Below are positions 7,769-13,706 of a stretch of DNA of 15,125 bases, piece after piece. The stretch is from NCBI GenBank assembly GCA_902461565.1, contig CABPYL010000050.1, forward strand, positions 1 through 15,125, in the 5' to 3' direction. Numbering within the stretch: the first letter of the stretch is position 1; the number at the start of each line of letters is the position of its first letter. The notes beneath the pieces were generated by a model. The model did not search any database. It saw only the letters and a list, made by a program, of their open reading frames with translations, and had not been told where the DNA came from. Source of the stretch: an uncultured Porphyromonadaceae bacterium. Lineage in GTDB: Bacteria; Bacteroidota; Bacteroidia; Bacteroidales; Muribaculaceae. The position numbers and the translations under genes are program-made.

Positions 7769-9058
7769 TCAGTTGGTTTCGATGTTGAAAATGCTTCGCA
7801 TCACAATGGACGTTGCGCCCACTTTGGAAGCTATATAGTTTCCGGCGGCCTTACCGGCCCCGGCGATAAATTTTTTGTCGTTAAGTATCTTGTCCAGAAA
7901 CACGGCCATATCGACGCAAGATGTTATGCACACGCCGCCTCCGCAGGCGCACAACTCCCGGGCTTCTACAAACTTGCCGTTGTTAGGACCGAAGGCAACG
8001 GGAATACCGTACACCGCTGCCTCGTTTATGTTGTGTATTCCCACACCGAACCCGCCTCCGACATACGCGGCGTCGGCATAGCGGTAGAGACTGCTCAGCA
8101 TTCCGAAACTGTCCACAATCAGATACCTTAGCTTCGCGGCTACCTTGGCGGCATCCTCGGGAGATTTGGCATTGACGCGCATAAAATCGGACAGAAGCAT
8201 CGTTTCGTCGGAACCAAGGCGGCGGCGCATGGCCGCAAGACGGTTCTTGTCGAATTCGTGCGGCGCTATAATAGCGCGGATGTCAGGACGGCGGCGCAAT
8301 TCGTCCACGTACACGTCTTCGTCTTTTTCCCAGCTGCTGCCTACAACAAGGACGGGTGAACCGGGTCTTGAATCGCAGAAAATCTCCACCGGCGGAATCC
8401 TGTGGCCGTTGCGTCGGATTGTGGACACACGGTCGAAACGTGTGTCGCCGGCAACTGTAACATCAGTAATTCCTATTCCCTCCAACAGTTTGCGGGAGCC
8501 TTCCTCCTGCACGAATATATGCGTGAAGTTACGCAAAATATCGCGGAACGTGCCGCCCCAGGGACGGAAGAAAATCTGACCCGGGCGGAATATGGAGGAT
8601 ATAAGATACACCGGTATGTTGCGACGATGCAGCTGCGTGAGGTAGTTGCCCCAGAATTCATATTTCACAAAGATAGCCGTACGGGGATTTGCTGCGTCGA
8701 GGAACGCCGATACCAGCGACGGCGTATCGAAAGGAAGATAAACCACTGCCACACGCGGGTCGTAGCCGCAGCGAACTTCGTAGCCCGACGGCGAGAAGAA
8801 CGTCAGGAGCACCTTTGCGTCCGGACGTTTTTCAAGCAACGCCTCGATAACGGGGCGTCCCTGCTCGAATTCGCCGAGAGACGCGGCGTGAATCCACAGG
8901 TCAAAGCCATCCGGCGCAAGCTCGCGGCGGAAAGTCTCCAGTCGCTTCAGCGTTTCGTTCTGACCGCTGAGCATGTGCCGCACCTTTGTCGATTTAAGTG
9001 CGGCCACACGTGCGGCGCAGCGGTACAATACTATGCCGGCGTTGTACAGCGGATTCAT
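7769..9058 (-). CDS. waaA: 3-deoxy-D-manno-octulosonic acid (Kdo) transferase
   Basis: WaaA (KdtA) transfers Kdo from CMP-Kdo to lipid A precursor on the inner face of the inner membrane, starting the LPS core. The 429-residue length is normal. A short hydrophobic N-terminus (LYNAGIVLYRCAARVAAL, 4-21) may anchor it. WIHAASLGEFEQ (55-66) contains the family's catalytic Glu (E63). Further GT30/GT-B landmarks are FVKYEFWGNYL, the GDTRFDRV segment (about 205-212), and the CMP-Kdo site in the C-terminal half (VVGSSWEKDE, GGGFGVGIHNINEAAVYGIP). The start ATG overlaps the gltX stop (ATGA, 9055-9058), so translation is likely coupled to gltX. The gene supports a Gram-negative, LPS-bearing organism. 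Whether it adds one or two Kdo residues cannot be told. Confidence 0.96.
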   Translation of the reverse strand: MNPLYNAGIVLYRCAARVAALKSTKVRHMLSGQNETLKRLETFRRELAPDGFDLWIHAASLGEFEQGRPVIEALLEKRPDAKVLLTFFSPSGYEVRCGYDPRVAVVYLPFDTPSLVSAFLDAANPRTAIFVKYEFWGNYLTQLHRRNIPVYLISSIFRPGQIFFRPWGGTFRDILRNFTHIFVQEEGSRKLLEGIGITDVTVAGDTRFDRVSTIRRNGHRIPPVEIFCDSRPGSPVLVVGSSWEKDEDVYVDELRRRPDIRAIIAPHEFDKNRLAAMRRRLGSDETMLLSDFMRVNAKSPEDAAKVAAKLRYLIVDSFGMLSSLYRYADAAYVGGGFGVGIHNINEAAVYGIPVAFGPNNGKFVEARELCACGGGVCITSCVDMAVFLDKILNDKKFIAGAGKAAGNYIASKVGATSIVMRSIFNIETN

Positions 9059-10596
9059 TCAGCCGGCTTTATGTTTTCAATGCCGGCTTTCAGACGCGCA
9101 ACTGTTTTTTCGCGACCGATAAGGTCGGTAATATCGAACATGTGCGGACCCTTGCATTCGCCAACTACACACAGGCGGAAAGCGTTCATCACATTGCCGA
9201 GATGCAGCCCGTTATCGGAAATCCACTGCATAACAGCAGGCTCAAGCACTGCCGAAGAGAAATCGGGCTGACTCTCGAGCAGTTTGGCAAGGGCATCCAT
9301 AGTTGCAGGCATTTCCTCGCTCCAGCGCTTCTTCACGGCCTTGGGGTCGTACTCGGCGGGATCTGCAAAGAAGAAGTGAGCATGTTCCCACAAGTCCTTT
9401 ACAAAATTTATGCGGCTCTTGACAAGGCCCACAGCCTTGGCGATGTATTCATCCGAGAAATCATCGGGGTTGACGCCGTGCTCCCGCAGAACTGGTTTGA
9501 ACAGTTCTGCAAGACGGGCATCGTCGAGGTTCTGCAGATAGGTGTGGTTGAACCACTTGCCTTTTTCAAAAGCGAATTTGGCGCCCGCACGAGAGCAGTG
9601 CTTGAACGAGAACTTCTCGATAAGTTCGTCCATCGACATTACCTCTGTATCGTCGCCGGGGTTCCAGCCCAACAGCGCCAGGAAATTAACTACAGCCTCG
9701 GGCAGATAGCCGCTCTCACGATATCCCGAGGAAATATCGCCGCTCTTGGGGTCGTGCCACTCCAGCGGGAATACGGGGAAGCCGAGGCGGTCGCCGTCGC
9801 GTTTGCTCAGCTTGCCTTTTCCGTCGGGTTTGAGCAACAGAGGCAGGTGCACGAACTGCGGGGCGGTATCGGCCCATCCGAAAGCTTCGTACAGCAGCAC
9901 ATGCAGCGGTGCCGAAGGCAGCCATTCCTCGCCGCGGATAACATGCGACACCTTCATCAGGTGGTCGTCCACGATGTTGGCAAGATGATATGTGGGCAGG
10001 TCGTCGGCGCTTTTGTACAGCACCTTGTCATCGAGAATATCGCTCTTGATGGTAACCTTCCCGCGGAGAAGGTCGTCAACCTCCACGTCGCGACCCGGCT
10101 CGATACGGAAACGCACTACATACTGCGTGCCTTCGTCGATAAGTTTCTTCACCTCCTCGGCAGGCATCGTAAGCGAGTTGCGCATCAGCATTCGGGTGGA
10201 AGCGTCGTACTGGAAGTTGGGAATCTCGGCGCGTTTGGCCTCAAGCTCGGCGGGAGTATCGAAAGCTATGTAAGCCTTTCCGGCATCGAGCAGCATCTTC
10301 ACATGTTCGCGGTAAATGTCGCGGCGCTCGCTTTGCTTGTAAGGTCCGTAAGGACCTCCTTCGCGCACGCCCTCGTCGATACCGATGCCAAGCCATGCAA
10401 GAGCCTCGTTGATATAATCCTCGGCTCCGGGCACAAAACGCTGGGAATCCGTATCTTCGATTCGAAGAATCATTTTGCCGCCGTTCTGACGGGCGAAAAG
10501 ATAATTATAGAGGGCGGTCCGGACGCCGCCGATATGCAGAGGGCCTGTGGGCGATGGCGCGAAACGGACCCTTACTTCACGTTCTGTATGAGACAT
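9055..10596 (-). CDS. gltX: Glutamyl-tRNA synthetase
   Basis: This 513-residue class I aminoacyl-tRNA synthetase charges tRNA(Glu), and in some lineages tRNA(Gln), with glutamate in the cytoplasm. The HIGH-type motif is in APSPTGPLHIGG (13-24), and the KMSKS equivalent is KLSKR (262-266). Other GluRS blocks are LRIEDTD (44-50), DDHLMKVSHVIRGEEWLPS (220-238) and the alpha-helical anticodon-binding region from about 320 to the end. The ATG at 10596 gives the normal N-terminus (MSHTEREVRVRFAPSPTG). A -7 promoter box lies about 42 nt upstream. It is the first gene of the five-gene minus-strand operon. Whether tRNA(Gln) is charged directly by GlnRS or via GatCAB in this organism cannot be seen here. 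Confidence 0.97.
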   Translation of the reverse strand: MSHTEREVRVRFAPSPTGPLHIGGVRTALYNYLFARQNGGKMILRIEDTDSQRFVPGAEDYINEALAWLGIGIDEGVREGGPYGPYKQSERRDIYREHVKMLLDAGKAYIAFDTPAELEAKRAEIPNFQYDASTRMLMRNSLTMPAEEVKKLIDEGTQYVVRFRIEPGRDVEVDDLLRGKVTIKSDILDDKVLYKSADDLPTYHLANIVDDHLMKVSHVIRGEEWLPSAPLHVLLYEAFGWADTAPQFVHLPLLLKPDGKGKLSKRDGDRLGFPVFPLEWHDPKSGDISSGYRESGYLPEAVVNFLALLGWNPGDDTEVMSMDELIEKFSFKHCSRAGAKFAFEKGKWFNHTYLQNLDDARLAELFKPVLREHGVNPDDFSDEYIAKAVGLVKSRINFVKDLWEHAHFFFADPAEYDPKAVKKRWSEEMPATMDALAKLLESQPDFSSAVLEPAVMQWISDNGLHLGNVMNAFRLCVVGECKGPHMFDITDLIGREKTVARLKAGIENIKPAE

Positions 10597-10638
10597 GATA
10601 GTTTATGCTGTTTAAATGCGATTTCTATTATTAAAGTG

Positions 10639-10646
10639 CAAAGTTA
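10639..10646 (-). promoter_or_regulatory. -7 box (TAnnTTTG) of the gltX operon
   Basis: On the minus strand this reads TAACTTTG, an exact consensus match, ending 42 nt before the gltX ATG. It would drive the whole gltX-waaA-argC-like-Smr-EFR1 operon, since spacing between those genes leaves little room for internal promoters. No clear -33 element was found. Confidence 0.55.
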
Positions 10647-10709
10647 CTAAAAAATCGCGACATACCTACTCCCCCGCCCCACAATCTGCCAAAAGACCAA
10701 AAAAATCCT

Positions 10710-10717
10710 TATCTTTG
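10710..10717 (+). promoter_or_regulatory. -7 box (TAnnTTTG) of the zinc-finger protein gene
   Basis: TATCTTTG matches the Bacteroidetes -7 consensus. A transcript would begin around 10720-10725, about 10 nt before a short upstream ORF (10734-10772) and about 45-50 nt before the main ATG at 10769. Together with 10639-10646 on the other strand it makes this a divergent promoter region. Confidence 0.5.
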
Positions 10718-10733
10718 CGCCAAATCAGCTATT

Positions 10734-10772
10734 ATGGAAACGCATAAGCATAATATAGGCTCAAAAAAATGA
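10734..10772 (+). CDS. Possible 12-residue upstream ORF overlapping the next start (ATGA)
   Basis: ATG at 10734-10736 opens a 12-codon frame (METHKHNIGSKK) that ends in TGA at 10770-10772. That stop overlaps the ATG of the main gene at 10769. It lies just after the predicted transcription start. The position and the ATGA overlap would allow a leader peptide or translational coupling, but a frame this short can arise by chance, and there is no independent coding evidence. Confidence 0.25.
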   Translation: METHKHNIGSKK

Positions 10773-12004
10773 ATTTAAAATACATAGAACAAAGTACCGT
10801 TCAATACATTGAAATTTCAACATTACTAGGACGAAACAATACGATGGGCAATCTCTCGATATTTAGCATCAATGAATGCGCCAAAATATGTCCGGAGAGA
10901 CAGAGCTACAATTCAAAAGGCAAAAAAAGTAACAGGGTTTCGCTATGGGTGTTCAGAATGGTTGCTCTCCTTTCAGTTTTGTTAAGCGGGTCAAGGATAC
11001 CAAATTTTGCCGTAGCTACCGGTTCCGTGGAAAACATATATATCCAAGAAAACGTAATTAAGGATGGTATCAAAGGCATAATGATACATACAGCTATCAG
11101 CATCCAGAATATGAAAAATAATCCTGTGGAACATTCTGTGGAGGTATGGCTTGATCCAGATATTACTGGTTATAGTAGATATTCTGATGCTGATTATAGT
11201 AAGACACTCACTCCAAGCTACGACAATTCTCAGTGGAAAGATCTGGAGAGTTTTATCCCTTACTCGGAGTTCGGAGCCAACACAGGAAAATGGAGATTGT
11301 GTATACAGGTAAATTTATATGATATAGCTCTGAATAAATGTATCGGCACGGGCCAATATTGGTTCAATGTCGACTTTCCCAGGCATGATATCGTAGATAT
11401 GTCGGCACATATTTCCCAGCTTAACACTATAATTACAACACTCAATTCCAAGAAGAACAGTTGTATGTCATGTCGCGGCAAAGGAAGATATCCTGTGATG
11501 TGCGGATGGTGCCGGGGTCTCGGGAGAATACGGACAGGTTATAACCCACCACTCTATGCAAACTGTCCATCCTGTCATGGTACCGGCAAAGAAACGAAGC
11601 AGTGCATGGCATGTAGGCAGATTGATATCAGCCTTAATGCGTCGCAGGCTACTTTGGAATGGGCAAAGAAAGCCAATGGCATGACTAAGGATGAGTTTGA
11701 CATTTTTTGCAAAGTGGAGTTAGAAAGAGCTCAAGGCGATAACAAATGGCTGCAAACAATTAATTCCATGTGTATGGAAGTTCTTCGAAACACAAACTAT
11801 AAGCATTCCTCAGCAAGCAATACATGTTCAAATTGTCATGGGACAGGATATGATCCCACACCGTTTGACAATATTGTCGGCATGGACGTAGGAGGCTATT
11901 CACACACAAGTCAAGGAAAATGTTTCATATGCGGCAAATATGGCTTTCATCAGCATCCATATTGTCCCCGCTGTATGTCGAACAAATACGGATCTCTTTA
12001 TTGA
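10769..12004 (+). CDS. Probable exported protein with DnaJ-type CxxCxGxG zinc-finger array
   Basis: This 411-residue protein is not recognised as a named family. Residues 57-83 (VSLWVFRMVALLSVLLSG, then NFAVA) look like a signal peptide or membrane anchor. The 56 residues before it are odd, and the true start may be ATG 10844 (M26), the GTG at V57 or ATG 10958 (M64). Residues 85-200 look beta-rich, with a DNSQWKDLESFIPYSEF block (139-155) that I recall from other Bacteroidetes secreted proteins (from memory). Residues 232-282 hold four Cys pairs: C232/C235 (CMSCRGKG), C245/C248 (CGWCRGLG), C266/C269 (CPSCHGTG) and C279/C282, spaced much like the DnaJ zinc domain. Further pairs are C353/C356 (CSNCHGTG), C385/C388 and C399/C402. 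There is no J-domain. Base composition is clearly more A+T-rich than the neighbours, suggesting acquisition or relaxed composition. It is flanked by minus-strand genes on both sides. Confidence 0.72.
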   Translation: MNLKYIEQSTVQYIEISTLLGRNNTMGNLSIFSINECAKICPERQSYNSKGKKSNRVSLWVFRMVALLSVLLSGSRIPNFAVATGSVENIYIQENVIKDGIKGIMIHTAISIQNMKNNPVEHSVEVWLDPDITGYSRYSDADYSKTLTPSYDNSQWKDLESFIPYSEFGANTGKWRLCIQVNLYDIALNKCIGTGQYWFNVDFPRHDIVDMSAHISQLNTIITTLNSKKNSCMSCRGKGRYPVMCGWCRGLGRIRTGYNPPLYANCPSCHGTGKETKQCMACRQIDISLNASQATLEWAKKANGMTKDEFDIFCKVELERAQGDNKWLQTINSMCMEVLRNTNYKHSSASNTCSNCHGTGYDPTPFDNIVGMDVGGYSHTSQGKCFICGKYGFHQHPYCPRCMSNKYGSLY

Positions 12005-12039
12005 TTTATAAGCTCTATTTCAACAGCTTAACGTATAAA
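12005..12039 (+). terminator. Weak hairpin just after the zinc-finger gene
   Basis: TAAGCT (12009-12014) pairs with AGCTTA (12025-12030) around a 10-nt loop. Outside it TTTATA (12005-12010) can pair with TATAAA (12034-12039) with a small bulge. It starts immediately after the TGA at 12002-12004. The following sequence is A-rich, then has a TTTTT run near 12055. It may be a terminator, but it is A+T-rich and weak. Confidence 0.25.
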
Positions 12040-12144
12040 GAAGAAAATCTCATATTTTTCAATATCGCGATTTCATCGACAACATAACATTATCAATTGA
12101 TATCAACGTGTTTCTCCCTAAAAACTTAACATTTACTTTATTTT

Positions 12145-12170
12145 ATAATTTTGTTAAGAATCAAAATTAT
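12145..12170. repeat. AT-rich perfect 9-bp inverted repeat containing a -7-like box
   Basis: ATAATTTTG (12145-12153) and CAAAATTAT (12162-12170) are perfect reverse complements around an 8-nt loop. An overlapping alternative pairing is CTTAAC (12125-12130) with GTTAAG (12153-12158). The left arm includes TAATTTTG (12146-12153), an exact plus-strand Bacteroidetes -7 match with no gene downstream on that strand. It could be a terminator, an orphan promoter, or chance in AT-rich DNA. Confidence 0.35.
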
Positions 12171-12179
12171 TCAGTGCAA

Positions 12180-12238
12180 CCGCATCAAACTTTAGAAAAT
12201 AATTCTACGAATTGTAACAAATCCATTGTTTGATGCGG
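12180..12238. repeat. Perfect 11-bp inverted repeat with 37-nt spacer
   Basis: CCGCATCAAAC (12180-12190) is the exact reverse complement of GTTTGATGCGG (12228-12238). Inside the spacer AATTC (12201-12205) and GAATT (12209-12213) form a small nested hairpin around TAC. The element is 27 nt from the end of the malic enzyme gene. On the minus strand, U-richer sequence follows it (through the 12145-12170 region), so a terminator for the malic enzyme is one reading. A small structured RNA is another. Confidence 0.45.
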
Positions 12239-12264
12239 CTACACTGCAAATTATCAGGAACCGA

Positions 12265-13596
12265 TTAAATAGCTTTGCCGGAGGCGATGAAAGCGCGCAT
12301 GGCGTGATCGGAACGAGATACGTATCTTGCCAGAGCGCGGCCATAACGGTCGGTATCCTCAATCACCTTACGGGCCACACCGCTGTCCGTGGCGGCACGC
12401 ACCACTGCCGGTGGTACTTCTATAAGCAGACGGCGGTCGAATGGCTTCGGCAAAATATAATCCGGACCGAATTCAAGATTTTCATCCGGATACAGCTCGC
12501 GCACATCTTCGGGAACCGCTTTGCGCGCCAGCTCTGCGATAGCCTTGGCGGCTGCAATTTTCATTTCCGTATTGATCACCCCTGCGCGGCAGTCCAGGGC
12601 GCCGCGGAAAATGTAGGGGAAGCCGAGAACGTTGTTTATCTGGTTGGGATAGTCGGAGCGGCCTGTGGCGAACACGATGTCGTTCCTTGTTTTCAAGGCA
12701 AGGTCGCGCGCGATTTCGGGATCCGGGTTCGCCAGTGCAAAAACAATGGGTTTAGGGGCCATCGTAGCGAGCATTTCAGGGGTGAGCACATCGGCTACAG
12801 ATAGTCCGAGGAACATATCGGCGCCTTTCAGTGCATCCGCAAGTGTGTCGATATCCCTGCGGCCGGTTGCGAATGCAGCCTTCTGCGGAGTTAGTTTCTG
12901 ACGGTCGGTGCGGATAACGCCTTTGCTGTCGCACATCACAACGTTTTCGCGCTTCACGCCAAGGTCGATAAGCAGATTCGTGCAGGCGATAGCAGCTGCC
13001 CCGGCGCCGTTGACAACCAGCCTTATTTCACCTATTTCCTTGCCCTGGACATGCAGGGCGTTTATTGTGGCGGCGGCAACGATTGTAGCTGTGCCGTGCT
13101 GGTCGTCGTGCATCACAGGAATACCGCATTTACCTACCAGCCCATCTTCCACAGCAAAACACTCCGGAGCCTTGATATCCTCCAGATTTATACCTCCGAA
13201 ACCCGGAGAGAGAGCCTTTACTATGGCCACAAGCCGCTCGGGGTCGGTCTCGTCAAGCTCGATATCCATTGCGTTGATACCGGCGAAAATTTTGAAAAGC
13301 AAAGCCTTGCCCTCCATAACAGGCTTGGACGCCAGCGCGCCCAGATTTCCCAGGCCAAGCACAGCGGTACCGTTGGATATTACAGCCACGGTATTCCCGC
13401 GGTCGGTATATGTATACGCCTTTTCGGGATCTTTGGCGATTTCGAGGCACGGATATGCCACGCCCGGCGAATATGCCAGCGACAAATCCTCGGGCGAGTA
13501 AAACGGTTTGGTGGGTACTATCTCTATTTTGCCCGGATTGGGATAACGATGATATGCAAGCGCTCGTGCCCGCGGTCGGTCGAACATATTTTTCAT
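12265..13596 (-). CDS. Malic enzyme (MaeB-type oxidoreductase domain only)
   Basis: This enzyme oxidatively decarboxylates malate to pyruvate with NAD(P)H formation. The 443 residues align with the N-terminal domain of the roughly 760-residue MaeB hybrids: YHRYPNPGKIEIVPTKP (15-31), DLSLAYSPGVAYPCLEIAKD (37-56), TDRGNTVAVISNGTAVLGLGN (64-84), GGINLEDIKAPECF (134-147, metal-binding Glu/Asp), HDDQHGTA (163-170, metal-binding Asp), and the nucleotide loop NGAGAAAIACTNLL (196-209). ATGRSDYPNQINNVLGFP follows near 311-328. The protein stops just after the linker (YVSRSDHAMRAF), so the phosphotransacetylase-like C-terminal domain of the hybrids is absent. Its catalytic residues look intact. Cofactor preference (NAD or NADP) cannot be assigned. 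A near-consensus -7 box and a leader hairpin lie upstream. The glutaminase-like gene ends 110 nt before its start. Confidence 0.93.
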   Translation of the reverse strand: MKNMFDRPRARALAYHRYPNPGKIEIVPTKPFYSPEDLSLAYSPGVAYPCLEIAKDPEKAYTYTDRGNTVAVISNGTAVLGLGNLGALASKPVMEGKALLFKIFAGINAMDIELDETDPERLVAIVKALSPGFGGINLEDIKAPECFAVEDGLVGKCGIPVMHDDQHGTATIVAAATINALHVQGKEIGEIRLVVNGAGAAAIACTNLLIDLGVKRENVVMCDSKGVIRTDRQKLTPQKAAFATGRRDIDTLADALKGADMFLGLSVADVLTPEMLATMAPKPIVFALANPDPEIARDLALKTRNDIVFATGRSDYPNQINNVLGFPYIFRGALDCRAGVINTEMKIAAAKAIAELARKAVPEDVRELYPDENLEFGPDYILPKPFDRRLLIEVPPAVVRAATDSGVARKVIEDTDRYGRALARYVSRSDHAMRAFIASGKAI

Positions 13597-13618
13597 GTGG
13601 AATCGTTTTTAAACAAGC

Positions 13619-13649
13619 GTTCCGTCGGCTCGCAATGCGCCGGCGGAAC
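13619..13649 (-). promoter_or_regulatory. GC-rich stem-loop in the malic enzyme leader
   Basis: GTTCCG (13619-13624) pairs with CGGAAC (13644-13649), and CGGC (13626-13629) pairs with GCCG (13639-13642), around a 9-nt loop. In minus-strand RNA there is one C/A mismatch; in plus-strand RNA that position is a U-G wobble. It lies between the glutaminase-like gene and the malic enzyme start and follows the weak -7 box, so it would be in the malic enzyme 5' leader. A terminator for the upstream gene is the alternative, though the T-tract after it is poor. Confidence 0.35.
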
Positions 13650-13658
13650 ACCTTTTCA

Positions 13659-13666
13659 GAAATATA
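13659..13666 (-). promoter_or_regulatory. Near-consensus -7 box upstream of the malic enzyme
   Basis: On the minus strand this reads TATATTTC, one base off TAnnTTTG, inside a TATATATA tract and 62 nt before the ATG. It is the best promoter candidate in the 110-nt gap after the glutaminase-like gene. Read-through from that gene is also possible. Confidence 0.3.
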
Positions 13667-13706
13667 TATAACATTCAACCATAAAAGGTCTTGTCAAATC
13701 CGGCTC

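Noticed and set aside
8998..10650. 550-codon plus-strand open frame
   Set aside because: It lies antisense to gltX, whose full set of synthetase motifs is on the minus strand. The translated product is Val/His/Gln-rich without recognisable domains. Long antisense frames are common in GC-rich coding DNA.
11462..11620. A true DnaJ chaperone
   Set aside because: The CxxCxGxG array resembles DnaJ, but there is no J-domain with HPD and no Gly/Phe region, and the protein has a signal-like segment, so only the zinc-finger type is shared.
10769..12264. A mobile element or integrated island around the AT-rich gene
   Set aside because: No transposase, integrase, tRNA target or flanking direct repeats were found. 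The inverted repeats lie only on one side, so mobility is not supported beyond base composition.
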